A stretch of 64,000 nucleotides of DNA, from assembly GCA_024233975.1 (NCBI GenBank), contig JACKOX010000003.1, positions 1-64,000 on the forward strand. Reading direction: 5' to 3'. This stretch comes from Rhodanobacteraceae bacterium. Lineage in GTDB: Bacteria; Pseudomonadota; Gammaproteobacteria; Xanthomonadales; Xanthomonadaceae. The translations under genes and the position numbers were made by a program. This document shows, one piece after another, positions 1 to 10,044 of the stretch. The notes under the pieces are model-generated. The model searched no databases, was not told the origin of the DNA, and saw nothing but the letters and a program-made list of their open reading frames with translations. Position 1 is the stretch's first letter. The number at the start of each line of letters is the position of its first letter.

Positions 1-385
1 TGATGTCCACCTGCGGGCGGCCGCTGTTGCGGCGTTCGGCGATCATTTCCGGCAGTCGATGCAGGGTCTGCGGGCCAAACACCAGATCGACGTAGGGCGC
101 GCGCTTGATGATGGCGTCGCCTTCCTGCGAGGCCACGCAGCCGCCAACGCCGATGATGACCTTGTCGTTCTTCTTCTTCAGCGTCTTCCAGCGACCGAGC
201 TGGCTGAACACCTTCTCCTGCGCCTTCTCGCGGATCGAGCAGGTGTTGACCAGGATCACGTCGGCCTCGGCCTCGTTGTCGGTGAGTTCAAGGCCGTTTT
301 CGGCGGCGAGTACGTCGGCCATCTTGTCCGAGTCGTACTCGTTCATCTGGCAGCCGTGGGTTTTGATGAAAAGCTTGCCGGCCAT
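1..385 (-). CDS. miaB: MiaB, tRNA-2-methylthio-N6-dimethylallyladenosine synthase (5' part)
   Basis: Radical-SAM methylthiotransferase that adds the 2-methylthio group to i6A37 of tRNAs reading UNN codons. Only the first 128 codons lie in the window; the gene runs off the left edge. The start at 385 gives MAGKLFIKTHGCQMNEYDSD, the classic UPF0004 N-terminus. The three Cys of the auxiliary 4Fe-4S cluster are visible at residues 12 (HGCQMN), 49 (NTCSIR) and 83 (GGCVA). The radical-SAM core and TRAM domain would lie outside. Identification is firm from the N-terminal motif spacing. Confidence 0.95.
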   Translation of the reverse strand, partial: MAGKLFIKTHGCQMNEYDSDKMADVLAAENGLELTDNEAEADVILVNTCSIREKAQEKVFSQLGRWKTLKKKNDKVIIGVGGCVASQEGDAIIKRAPYVDLVFGPQTLHRLPEMIAERRNSGRPQVDI

Positions 386-908
386 GGGGCGACCCTGCGC
401 TGTGTGCGTCTGAAATGAAGTAACCGCGCAGTTTATCAGCTGCTGGGGCAGTGTCGTATCCAATCGCCGCCGCTCGCGACGCAATTGTCTGACTTCGGAT
501 GTTCTTGAGCCGACTGGTGATGATTCGGCGTGCCTTGTCGATGGTTTCTGATTGGCTGGATTGATCGTGGGAGCCCGCCGCGCAAGAGGGTGTCTCTGGC
601 CAGAAGTTGCCGTTTACATCCAAAAATTGACCGTTTATCCGCCTTCTTTGCAATAAATGTGAACTAATTCACATTTTGACCTCGGGCTTGGCTATCGTTT
701 GCCTGTCGTCAGGATGCCTGCACTCCCTATGCAGTGCGCCCGGCGGCGCGGCGACGGCCGCCGGTTGTCGCCCTCCCCAGACGTGCTGCGTCGCGGTGGT
801 GTGGGAAGGCTTTCCCCGAGGCTGACTCCGCCACCGCGACCAGCGCGGCTTGGCTTTCGCGCGGCATCGGCCGAAACTAGGGGCCAGATTCGCGGTCCAT
901 GGCGGTTC
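386..908. other. Intergenic region between divergent miaB and lytic transglycosylase gene
   Basis: About 520 bp between two divergent genes. No convincing small gene is visible; the ORFs that cross it have no family features and unsuitable composition. It contains an AT-rich patch at about 600-680 with a CRP-like palindrome (655-676), then a very GC-rich stretch up to the transglycosylase start. Confidence 0.6.
655..676. promoter_or_regulatory. CRP/Clp-type operator palindrome
   Basis: Two perfect 8-nt arms, AAATGTGA and TCACATTT, are separated by a 6-nt centre (ACTAAT). Both arms match the E. coli CRP consensus arms exactly. Xanthomonadales encode a CRP-like regulator (Clp) with the same half-site preference. 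The site is about 230 nt upstream of the transglycosylase start and 270 nt upstream of miaB, so the regulated gene is uncertain. Confidence 0.7.
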
Positions 909-1802
909 ATGCGCCTTTTCCTGCTGCTAACGCTGATTTCCGCTGCCGGCATATCCCAGGCCGGCACGCTGTACCGTTGCAAGGGCAATGGCGGCGAGAC
1001 GGTCTATTCCACCGAGCGCGGTGGATACAGCGACTGCAGGAAGATCGAGAGTTTCGACGCGCCAAAATCGCCGACTCGGGTGTCGTCCAGCTCTGTCGGC
1101 AACAGCGCACCCCGCGTCGAGTTTCGTACTGCGCCAGCCGGCAGCCAGCCCGTGGCGCCACCCAAGTCCAGCGGCGCGCGCGTCACCCGTGGCGCGGTCT
1201 ATCGCTACGAGAAGGATGGCGTCACCCACTACACGAACAAGGCCCCGGGCAGTGCGGCCAAGGCCAAGCTGCTCTTCAGCTACATCGAAACCTGTTACGC
1301 CTGTGGCGCGGCACCGGGCATCGACTGGAACAAGGTGCCACTGAATACCGCCGCCTTCGTCACCGAGGTCACGGCGTCCGCGCAGATGGCGGGCGTCGAT
1401 CCGGCCCTGGTGCGCGCGATCATGCACGCTGAAAGCGCATTCAGGCCCAACGCCGTCTCGCATGTGGGCGCACAGGGGCTGATGCAGCTGATGCCGGACA
1501 CGGCAACCCGTTTCGGCGTCAAGGATGCGTTTGTTCCGTCGGAGAACATCGCCGGTGGCAGTCAGTACCTGGCCTGGCTGATGAACCGCTACGACAACGA
1601 CATCACCCACGTTGCCGCGGCCTATAACGCCGGCGAAGGCGCGGTGGATCGCCACGGTGGCGTGCCGCCATTTGACGAGACGCAGCGTTTCGTCGAACGC
1701 GTCGGCATCCTCTACGACCGCTATCGTGATGCGCTGCGCGGGACGGCGACGACCGCGTCGGGCGTCGCCAGCAGCAGCGGGTCTGCCGGAGCCAGCCAGT
1801 AG
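909..1802 (+). CDS. Secreted lytic transglycosylase (SLT domain) with DUF4124 segments
   Basis: Periplasmic murein lytic transglycosylase of 297 aa. The start at 909 is chosen because MRLFLLLTLISAAGISQA is a clean signal peptide; an in-frame extension to 699 is GC-rich and unlike protein. Residues 18-50 are a DUF4124-type Cys segment (GTLYRCKGNGGETVYS), and a second similar stretch is at about 96-112 (VYRYEKDGVTHYTNKAP). The SLT domain spans about 160-275 with catalytic Glu175 in HAESAFRPNAVS, then GLMQLMP and AYNAGEGAV. The tail is Ala/Ser-rich. The gene stands alone, so its role in wall turnover or in a secretion apparatus cannot be decided. Confidence 0.9.
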   Translation: MRLFLLLTLISAAGISQAGTLYRCKGNGGETVYSTERGGYSDCRKIESFDAPKSPTRVSSSSVGNSAPRVEFRTAPAGSQPVAPPKSSGARVTRGAVYRYEKDGVTHYTNKAPGSAAKAKLLFSYIETCYACGAAPGIDWNKVPLNTAAFVTEVTASAQMAGVDPALVRAIMHAESAFRPNAVSHVGAQGLMQLMPDTATRFGVKDAFVPSENIAGGSQYLAWLMNRYDNDITHVAAAYNAGEGAVDRHGGVPPFDETQRFVERVGILYDRYRDALRGTATTASGVASSSGSAGASQ

Positions 1803-1832
1803 TCCGTTCGTGATTGCGCCGGGCGACGTGGT

Positions 1833-3878
1833 CTATCGCGATGACGTGATGGTTTCGAGTTGTGCTTCTGCCCGACGGGTGAACACATTGTCCGCACTGA
1901 AATGCTTCCGGATCGTTGCGACGTCCGCGTGTGCCTGTTTGCGGTCGCTGTCCTGATGTCCCAACTGTCGCCTGCAGAAGGCCAGCGTGAGTCGCGCTTC
2001 GGCCAGACGCCATTCGGAAGCATCTTCGCGCGCCGCACTGGTGTCCAGTCCGCGTTGTGCCATCGCCAGCGCCTCCGGTGAGGGATTGGCCTGACAATCG
2101 AGATCAGCCACATGCGTCAGTACCGGTCCCAGAATCGGATGGTTCGCGGCTTCGGCAATCGATAACGCTTCGTCCAGCAACTTGCGCGCCGTCACGGCAT
2201 CGCCCTGCGCCAGCTTGACCATTGCCAGGCTGTTGAGCGGGTATGCGAGGTCATCGAAACCTTCCGTGCGGAACTTGCGATCACTGGCGATGGCGTCGTT
2301 GAGCATCGACTCGGCGCTGCTGAGGTCGTCGGTTTCCAGTGCCAAACGGCCGAGGTTGTTCTTCAGCGTGCCGACTTCCGGACTCAAGGGGTCGTAGAGG
2401 CGTTCGGCAATGGTCAAGGAGTGCTGCCATTCGCGGCGTGCGGTTTCCATGTCGCCGGCGAAGTAGGCGTTGCTGGCTCTGGAGACAATGGTGGCGAGGC
2501 TGTCAGGATGGCTTTCGCCGAACACCGTTGCCAGTTGGTTCAATGCATCGCCGAAATACGCATCCGCTTGTTCGTGATTTCCGGCGAATTGGCTCAAAAT
2601 GGCGAAACCATTCAAAGCGCTTCCTCTCGTCAGGGCTGCGTCTTCCCGACTCAGTCGGGCCGTATTGGCTATGTTGAGTGCGTGCTGGAAAGCCTTTTCG
2701 GCTTCGTCATCACGCTCCTCAAAAAGTAGCGCATTCCCCCTGATGATCTCCGCGCGCGCGCGCTGCGAGTCCGTCGGTTTCGACTGAATTTCGGACGATG
2801 TAATCGGGTCGAGCGCAGACAGAGCCGCCCCGTAGTCACCGCTCAGGAAATGCAGGTTCGCGAGCTCCAATTTGGTGTCTACCTGCTGTGCTCTTGTTTC
2901 CCAACTGGAACTACTTGAGGGAAGCACCGCTAGCGATTGAAGCAGCAATTCTTTCGCGCGCCGATAAATTCCCAAACTTGCATAGGCTTGTCCCATGGTC
3001 GCCAAGTAACGAGATTTGATCGCCGGCCGATCAAACGGCGTGTTGTCGATTCGTGCGACGGCGCGGTCCAGAACTTCCCGCACGGTGACCTGATTACCTC
3101 GCGACTTGCCTGCATCAGCAAGTTCAAACACCGAAAGCAGGAAGTTTCGGGTCTGTCGTTCCGAGGTCAGTTCCAGCTCTGCCCGGGCCTGTGCTTCTCG
3201 GGCTGTATCGCGGGCGCGTGTTGCCTGCCAGGCAAGGAAGGCAAAGCAGGCAGACAGCGCCAGCGATACTGCAATAGCTAGACTCCAAAGCCGTTGTCGG
3301 TGCCTAAGGTCTCGCTGTCGAAGCTCATCGAAGCCAACGTCGAGCAGGCCAGCCACCAGTTTGAGAAAAGCGGCCGAGAAGCCGTCGCCCTGCACTCGCG
3401 CATCTGCCGCGAGTGGTTCCAGCAATTCCGAGTCGTTGTCGGCGGGGTCGCTGAGGACGAGCGGTAACGGGAAAGCGGCGTCCGTAGGCCTCTCTCGCGG
3501 ATCGGCGGCCGGATCACCCGCTACGACAAAGGCGAGCACGGGCCGATCAGGATGGCGCAGCCTGAAGCCGCGGACTTCCTCACCGACCCAGTGCGAGGCC
3601 ACGGCTGCAGGTGAGCAGACCACGATCAACGCAGCGGATTGTTGGAGCGCTGCTTCGATGGCCTCGGATAGTCGGCTGGCACCAGCCAGTTCGTCTCGGT
3701 CACGGAACACCGGCTGGATGCGTCCAGGGCGCGCCTTGCCATCTGTATCATTGGTCTTTAGGCCGTGTGGTGGGCGGTAGCGCTCCAGCCGACGATGCAG
3801 TCGCCTGACGATAGCTTCATCGGTATGGCTGTAGCTGATGAAGGCGCGATAGCGTGGGAGGGCGATGCTCTCGGTCAT
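1833..3878 (-). CDS. TIR-domain protein with transmembrane segment and TPR repeats
   Basis: Protein of 681 aa with an N-terminal TIR domain (about 8-125). AFISYSHTDE is strand A, and SHWVGEE at 96-101 holds the Glu position that is catalytic in NADase TIRs. One transmembrane helix lies at about 197-218 (LWSLAIAVSLALSACFAFLAW). The rest is Ala/Leu-rich helical repeats typical of TPR (about 240-670). The topology suggests a cytosolic TIR and a TPR sensor on the other side of the membrane. It lies 30 bp downstream of a small secreted-protein gene on the same strand, so the two are probably co-transcribed. TIR proteins in bacteria act in NAD-depleting defence or in signalling; which applies here is not known. 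Confidence 0.85.
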   Translation of the reverse strand: MTESIALPRYRAFISYSHTDEAIVRRLHRRLERYRPPHGLKTNDTDGKARPGRIQPVFRDRDELAGASRLSEAIEAALQQSAALIVVCSPAAVASHWVGEEVRGFRLRHPDRPVLAFVVAGDPAADPRERPTDAAFPLPLVLSDPADNDSELLEPLAADARVQGDGFSAAFLKLVAGLLDVGFDELRQRDLRHRQRLWSLAIAVSLALSACFAFLAWQATRARDTAREAQARAELELTSERQTRNFLLSVFELADAGKSRGNQVTVREVLDRAVARIDNTPFDRPAIKSRYLATMGQAYASLGIYRRAKELLLQSLAVLPSSSSSWETRAQQVDTKLELANLHFLSGDYGAALSALDPITSSEIQSKPTDSQRARAEIIRGNALLFEERDDEAEKAFQHALNIANTARLSREDAALTRGSALNGFAILSQFAGNHEQADAYFGDALNQLATVFGESHPDSLATIVSRASNAYFAGDMETARREWQHSLTIAERLYDPLSPEVGTLKNNLGRLALETDDLSSAESMLNDAIASDRKFRTEGFDDLAYPLNSLAMVKLAQGDAVTARKLLDEALSIAEAANHPILGPVLTHVADLDCQANPSPEALAMAQRGLDTSAAREDASEWRLAEARLTLAFCRRQLGHQDSDRKQAHADVATIRKHFSADNVFTRRAEAQLETITSSR

Positions 3879-3908
3879 CTTCAGCGGGCTTGCAACATCG
3901 ATGCATCC

Positions 3909-4604
3909 CTATTCAAAACGGCCGTTGAAAATGGTGGCCGCCTCCAGGCAGGCGGATCCGATGTCGTCCAGCTCGCCATTCCACAGGCCGGCGTACTCGC
4001 CGTCGAGAAAGCAGAAGTATTCGCCATCAAAATCGTTGCCCGCGGCACTCCATAGCGTTGCCGATCCCTGCTTGATCGCGGTGCTGCCATCAAGCACCAG
4101 CGGCTCGGGCGGGAAAGGGTCCAGGTCCAGCAGGCCGTAGAGGGCGACGACGGTGACTTCGTTCGGGAACGAGAAGAGGGCCCATTGGAAACTGGGGCCG
4201 TCAAAGAGGAAGTCACCCGTCATCCAGGTGTAGCGGACTGCGGTGACGGCATCGCCACTGTTGGCGCCGATCATGGTCCGCAGTGCGGGCTCGGGCGGAT
4301 CAACGAACTCCAGGTCATCACCACTGAATTGACCCGGCAGCGTGTACTGGCAGTACATATTGTAGGTGTAGGCGGTATCGCCGATTCCGTGGAACCGGAA
4401 GGCCCCCCAATCGAGTGGCAGGCTGGCGGCGGCGTTTCCGGAAAGTGCCAAGGTTCCGGGGCAGTTAACGCTACCGAAAGCCTTCTGGTCGCTCCAACCG
4501 CCGGCGTCGACGCGAGTTGAGCGCCTTGTTGCGTTAGCTGAGTCGCATGGCATCAGCAAGACAGCAATGATGCCAAAACGAAGGACACTCCGACTGCAAA
4601 GCAT
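3909..4604 (-). CDS. Small secreted protein of unknown function with GFE-like C-terminus
   Basis: I do not recognise a family. The start at 4604 yields a signal peptide (MLCSRSVLRFGIIAVLLMP, cleavage near SANA) and a 231-aa product. An upstream in-frame extension to 4856 overlaps the divergent cyclase gene and is rejected. The mature part is rich in aromatic residues, Gly and Asp (DWGAFRFHGIGDTAYTYNMYC, FDGEYFCFLDGEYAGLWNGE), suggesting a beta-rich exported domain with a few Cys. The last residues are TIFNGRFE, resembling the GFE-type C-terminal tag seen on another secreted protein in this window (ends LFVNGFED). It is upstream of and probably co-transcribed with the TIR gene. Confidence 0.75.
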   Translation of the reverse strand: MLCSRSVLRFGIIAVLLMPCDSANATRRSTRVDAGGWSDQKAFGSVNCPGTLALSGNAAASLPLDWGAFRFHGIGDTAYTYNMYCQYTLPGQFSGDDLEFVDPPEPALRTMIGANSGDAVTAVRYTWMTGDFLFDGPSFQWALFSFPNEVTVVALYGLLDLDPFPPEPLVLDGSTAIKQGSATLWSAAGNDFDGEYFCFLDGEYAGLWNGELDDIGSACLEAATIFNGRFE

Positions 4605-4732
4605 GGCAAACCTCACAAGTGTGGGCCAGCCGGGCCAGCATAGCGCTGTCATTTGCCCTTCGCCATGGCACGGCGATGGAGGGATAAGATGATCCGGAGC
4701 GTTCCGGTGGGCAGGTTCTTGCGGGTTTGGGG

Positions 4733-6637
4733 ATGGATACGACGGCGCTGACATCGTTGCTGGAAGAAGCTGCCGAACGGCTGGTTGATCCGGAGCGGTT
4801 GGGTTCGGGTCGGCTGGCAGCGTTGGCGCGACGTGCCTTGTCACTGGGCCATCCACTGCTGGCCTGCGAATGGCTGTTGTCGCATCTGGATCTGTGCGAA
4901 GGCGATCCTGACCTCAGATACCTGATGGCGCTGGCCGAAGTCCGCATCGGTGGCTATCGCGAGGCGACTCGCTGGCTGTCACCGTTGCTGGACGCGCCGC
5001 TGGACACGCAACGGCGGATCGATGTGCTTTCGTTGGCCGGGCGTATCGCCAAGGATGCCTGGCAGCGCCTGCCCGAAGGCGGGCCGCGTGACCGGGCATT
5101 GGATGATGCGGTGGCGCGATACCGGCGGGCCTGGGAGGAGAGTCGCGATCCTTTCCCCGGTATCAATGCGGCAAGCCTGCTCCGGCTCTGGGGTGACGAT
5201 CAGGCATCGATGGCCTTGGCTACATCTGTTCTGCAGCGAATCGATCAAGAGCCCGGTGCCATGGACGCCCACTGGCGGGAAGCCACACTGGGCGAAGCCA
5301 TGCTGCTCCTGGGCCGGGTGGATGCCGCGGCGCAACACTATGGTCTGGCAAGGGAGTTGGCCGGTCCGCGCAGCGGTGACGTGGCTGCCATGCGTCGTCA
5401 GCTGTCGCTGCTGGCGCGCGAGTTGCCGGCCGCCGACGAGCTGCGCGAGATGCTTCGCCTGCCGGCGGTGCTGGCCTTCACGGGTCATATGATCGACCGA
5501 GCGTCAGCGGAGCGGCAGCGTTTCCCCTCGGCGCTGGAGCCGACCGTTGCCAGCGCCATAAAGGCTCGTCTGGACGATCTGGGCGCCGGCGTCGGTTATT
5601 GCTCGGCAGCCTGCGGTGGTGACCTGCTGTTCATCGAGGCCATGCTGGCGCACGGTGCCGAGGTCAACGTGACCCTGCCGTTCGCGCGCGAGGACTTCGT
5701 TGCCAGCAGCGTGGCGGTGGGTGGCGAGGGCTGGGTGCCGCGTTTCGAGGCGGCAATGGCGAAAGTCAGTCGCATCGACTACGCCGTGCCGGAGCGGCAC
5801 CTTGGCGACGATGCGCTGTATGGCTACGCCACCACGTTGATCCAGGGCGCGGCGCGCCTGCGAGCCCGCGATTTCGACGATGCGCCGCGGCTGCTGGCGG
5901 TCATTGACGCGGAGGGCGGAGGCGGTCCGGGCGGAGCCATCGACACGGTGTCGGCCTGGAAATCGGCTGGACTGGCGGTGGACGTCGTCGACCTGACACA
6001 GCTCCGAAGCGAGGCCCGCGTGTCGGTACTTGAAACGGTTCGAGCGGTGCCCGTTCGGGAGGCCGGCGCATTGGATGCCGGGAAGGTGCTGCATCGCGAA
6101 GTACGCACCATGTTGTTTGCTGACGTGGTGGGCTACAGCCGCCTTTCCGAGGAGCACACGCCGGCGTTTCTGGTCGGATTCCTGTCCCGCGTCGCACAGC
6201 TGGTTGACGGCATGCAGCCGGCGCCGGAGCTGGTGAATACCTGGGGCGACGGCCTGTTCATGGTGTTCGCCGATGCCATGGCGGCCGCGGACTTCGCGCT
6301 GCAACTGCGTGACATGGTGACCAGCGTCGACTGGGCAGCGGAAGGACTGCCAGCGGACCTGCATCTGCGCATCGGGCTGCACGTGGGGCCGGTCTATCCG
6401 GCCGACGATCCGCTGCTGCATCGGCGCAACGTGTTCGGCACGCAGGTGACTCGGGCCGCGCGGATCGAGCCCATTGCCGCGGCGGATTCGGTGTTCATCA
6501 GTGCCGAGGCGGCCTACGCGCTGGCGGCGAATGGTCAGGACCGGTTCTGCGCCGACTACCTGGGCACGCTGCCGCTGGCCAAGGGCTACGGCAGCCAGCC
6601 GATGTACCGGCTGCGGCGCGCCAGCGACATGTGCTGA
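4733..6637 (+). CDS. TPR / SLOG-like / class III nucleotide cyclase protein
   Basis: Protein of 634 aa. The ATG at 4733 is preferred over an in-frame TTG 6 nt upstream. Residues 1-230 are helical repeats. A Rossmann-like segment at about 245-330 reads AFTGHMID...RFP...GYCSAACGGDLLFIEA...VTLPFAREDF, the pattern of SLOG-type ligand-binding domains. The C-terminal class III adenylate/guanylate cyclase domain (about 455-625) has FADVVGYS with metal-binding Asp464 and NTWGDGLFMVF with Asp506, so both metal Asp are intact and activity is likely. ATP versus GTP preference was not determined. It is divergent from the secreted-protein/TIR unit with 128 bp between starts. Confidence 0.85.
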   Translation: MDTTALTSLLEEAAERLVDPERLGSGRLAALARRALSLGHPLLACEWLLSHLDLCEGDPDLRYLMALAEVRIGGYREATRWLSPLLDAPLDTQRRIDVLSLAGRIAKDAWQRLPEGGPRDRALDDAVARYRRAWEESRDPFPGINAASLLRLWGDDQASMALATSVLQRIDQEPGAMDAHWREATLGEAMLLLGRVDAAAQHYGLARELAGPRSGDVAAMRRQLSLLARELPAADELREMLRLPAVLAFTGHMIDRASAERQRFPSALEPTVASAIKARLDDLGAGVGYCSAACGGDLLFIEAMLAHGAEVNVTLPFAREDFVASSVAVGGEGWVPRFEAAMAKVSRIDYAVPERHLGDDALYGYATTLIQGAARLRARDFDDAPRLLAVIDAEGGGGPGGAIDTVSAWKSAGLAVDVVDLTQLRSEARVSVLETVRAVPVREAGALDAGKVLHREVRTMLFADVVGYSRLSEEHTPAFLVGFLSRVAQLVDGMQPAPELVNTWGDGLFMVFADAMAAADFALQLRDMVTSVDWAAEGLPADLHLRIGLHVGPVYPADDPLLHRRNVFGTQVTRAARIEPIAAADSVFISAEAAYALAANGQDRFCADYLGTLPLAKGYGSQPMYRLRRASDMC

Positions 6638-6656
6638 GCGGTGCTGTCGACGTCGA

Positions 6657-7877
<1,221 letters not shown>

Positions 7878-7929
7878 CAGCAGCGGGGATTGTTGAAGGG
7901 GCGGAATTGTCGCACGGGGCCGTGAAACA

Positions 7930-7959
7930 TTGTCCGGCCGGACGGGCATCCGCTAAACT
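7930..7959 (+). promoter_or_regulatory. Candidate sigma-70 promoter for petABC
   Basis: TTGTCC at 7930-7935 and TAAACT at 7954-7959 are separated by 18 nt, giving a reasonable -35/-10 pair about 230 nt upstream of petA. Assigned by eye; no start site is known. Confidence 0.4.
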
Positions 7960-8122
7960 AGCGCGCTTTACGGCCTCTTTCCGGGGTCACAGGTCACGTT
8001 CCGGGCCAGCCCTCAGGGCCGGTTCAGCGGGCCTGGGATGGGGATTTGCTTGCTGCAGGACCTGTCTTTTCGCGCGCCGCGAGTGGCCGCGGAACACCGG
8101 AAGCTGGCCGGAACCGAACTCC

Positions 8123-8146
8123 GGAACCGGGTTTTGGCCCGGTTCC
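8123..8146 (+). other. Hairpin in petA leader
   Basis: GGAACCGGG and CCCGGTTCC form a perfect 9-bp stem with a 6-nt loop (TTTTGG), 42 nt upstream of the petA start. There is no T-run after it, so it is unlikely to be a simple terminator. It may affect leader stability or processing. Confidence 0.4.
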
Positions 8147-8188
8147 TGCCATGTTTAACCGTATTTCAACTGTATTGCGGAGAGCCGG

Positions 8189-8788
8189 ATGGCTAACCAA
8201 GGCGTCAATTCAGGCCGCCGCCGCTTCCTGACTGCCAGCACTGCCGTGGTCGGCGGCGTCGGCACGATCTTTGCGGCCGTACCTTTCATCAAGTCCTGGG
8301 AACCCAGTGCCCGAGCCCAGGTGGCCGGTGCGCCGGTCGAGGTGGACATCAGCAAGGTCGAGCCCGGCCAGCGACTGACGGTCAAGTGGCGCGGCAAGCC
8401 GGTCTGGCTGGTGCACCGCACCGAGGAGCAGCTGGCGGCGCTGGGCAAGCACGACGGCCGTCTCAAGGACGCCGGTTCGGAAAACACCGAGCAGCAGCCC
8501 GAGTACGCGAAGAACGCCCTGCGTTCGATCAAGCCGGAGATGCTGGTGCTGGTCGGCATCTGCACGCACCTTGGCTGCGTGCCGCGCTATGTGCCGGAAC
8601 TGGAGCCGCAGCCCTTCGATTCGGAATGGCCGGGTGGCTTCTTCTGCCCCTGCCACAACTCGCGTTTCGACCTGGCTGGCCGCGTGTTCGACGGCTCGCC
8701 AGCGGGTGCCAACCTGAAGGTGCCGGACTACCACTACGTCGATGACCGCAACATCGTGATCGGCGTCGCGCCGCAAGGAGCTGCGTGA
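8189..8788 (+). CDS. petA: Ubiquinol-cytochrome c reductase, Rieske iron-sulfur subunit
   Basis: Rieske 2Fe-2S subunit of the bc1 complex, 199 aa, inner membrane with a periplasmic head. The N-terminus SGRRRFLTAS followed by a hydrophobic segment is a Tat-type anchor. Box 1 CTHLGC gives Cys125 and His127 as ligands; box 2 CPCH gives Cys153 and His156; Cys130 and Cys155 would form the disulfide. First gene of petABC; its stop TGA overlaps the petB ATG by one base. Confidence 0.98.
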   Translation: MANQGVNSGRRRFLTASTAVVGGVGTIFAAVPFIKSWEPSARAQVAGAPVEVDISKVEPGQRLTVKWRGKPVWLVHRTEEQLAALGKHDGRLKDAGSENTEQQPEYAKNALRSIKPEMLVLVGICTHLGCVPRYVPELEPQPFDSEWPGGFFCPCHNSRFDLAGRVFDGSPAGANLKVPDYHYVDDRNIVIGVAPQGAA

Positions 8789-10044
8789 TGAGCAACATGA
8801 TCTCGCGAGTCAGCAATGGCGTGATGGACTGGGTCAACGCGCGCGCGCCGGGAATGATGCCGGCCTACCGCAAGCACATGACCGAGTACTACGCGCCGAA
8901 GAACTTCAACCTCTGGTACTACTTCGGTTCGCTGGCGCTGCTGGTGCTGGTCAACCAGATCCTCACCGGCATCTGGCTGACCATGAACTACACGCCGACC
9001 GCCGAAGGCGCCTTCGCGTCGGTCGAATACATCATGCGCGACGTGGAGTGGGGCTGGCTGATCCGCTACATGCACTCCACCGGTGCCAGCGCCTTCTTCA
9101 TCGTGGTCTACCTGCACATGTTCCGCGGCGTGATCTACGGCAGCTACCAGAAGCCGCGCGAGCTGGTGTGGGTGATCGGCATGGTCATCTACCTGGCGCT
9201 GATGGCCGAGGCCTTCATGGGCTACATCCTGCCCTGGGGCAACATGAGCTACCACGGCGCCGCGGTGATCATCAATCTGTTCGGCACGATTCCGTGGATC
9301 GGCGATGACCTGACGCAGTGGATCCGCGGCGACTTCGTCGTCGGCGAGGCCACGCTGAACCGCTTCTTCGCCCTGCACGTGATCGCCATGCCGATCGTGT
9401 TGTTGCTGCTGGTGGTCCTGCACCTCGGCGCGCTGCACGAAGTGGGTTCCAACAACCCGGATGGCGTGGACATCAAGAAGGGCCCGAAGGGCAACCGCTG
9501 GAGCGACAAGGCCCCGGCCGACGGCATCCCGTTCCACCCGTACTACACGGTGAAGGACCTGTTCGGTGCCGGCTTCTTCCTGATGATCATGGCCTTCATC
9601 ATCTTCTTCGCGCCGACGCTTGGGGGCGTGTTCCTGGAGCACGACAACTTCACGCCGGCCAACCCGCTGGCGACGCCGGAGCACATCAAGCCGGTGTGGT
9701 ACTTCACTCCGTTCTACGCGATGCTGCGCGCGATTCCGAGCCCGATCGGCGGCGCCATCGTGATGGGGGCGGCAACGATGATCCTGTTCCTGTTCCCATG
9801 GCTGGACAAGAGCCCGGTGCGCTCGATCCGCTACCGCGGCCTGTTGTCGAAGGTGCTGATCGGCCTGTTCGTCATTGCTTTCGTGACGCTGGCCTGGCTG
9901 GGCATGCAGGCAGGCAGCACTGTCCAGACCTGGACGGCGCGCATTCTCACCTTCTACTACTTCGCCTTCTTCATCACCATGCCGATCTGGACGCGCATCG
10001 ACGCGACCAAGCCGGTTCCGGAACGGGTGACCACGCATGACTAA
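8788..10044 (+). CDS. petB: Ubiquinol-cytochrome c reductase, cytochrome b subunit
   Basis: Cytochrome b of the bc1 complex, 418 aa, carrying the Qo and Qi sites and two b hemes in a multi-helix membrane bundle. The ATG at 8788 is preceded by AAGGAG at 8775-8780; the in-frame GTG 3 nt upstream is not needed. The b-type core is intact (for example GYILPWGNMSYHGAAV and the helix with HSTGASAFFIVVYLHMFRG). Overlaps petA by 1 nt and petC by 8 nt, so translation is coupled. Confidence 0.98.
   Translation: MSNMISRVSNGVMDWVNARAPGMMPAYRKHMTEYYAPKNFNLWYYFGSLALLVLVNQILTGIWLTMNYTPTAEGAFASVEYIMRDVEWGWLIRYMHSTGASAFFIVVYLHMFRGVIYGSYQKPRELVWVIGMVIYLALMAEAFMGYILPWGNMSYHGAAVIINLFGTIPWIGDDLTQWIRGDFVVGEATLNRFFALHVIAMPIVLLLLVVLHLGALHEVGSNNPDGVDIKKGPKGNRWSDKAPADGIPFHPYYTVKDLFGAGFFLMIMAFIIFFAPTLGGVFLEHDNFTPANPLATPEHIKPVWYFTPFYAMLRAIPSPIGGAIVMGAATMILFLFPWLDKSPVRSIRYRGLLSKVLIGLFVIAFVTLAWLGMQAGSTVQTWTARILTFYYFAFFITMPIWTRIDATKPVPERVTTHD

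Larger units (their letters stand above)
7878..8188. other. Divergent intergenic region and petABC leader
   Basis: About 310 bp between the protease gene and petA. It contains a candidate petA promoter (7930-7959), GC-rich leader sequence, and a hairpin at 8123-8146. No small gene is evident. Confidence 0.6.

Noticed and set aside
699..908. N-terminal extension of the lytic transglycosylase
   Set aside because: Pro/Arg-rich, not protein-like; it would bury the signal peptide.
8734..10038. 434-codon open frame antisense to petB
   Set aside because: Low-complexity shadow; petB is intact and translationally coupled to petA and petC.
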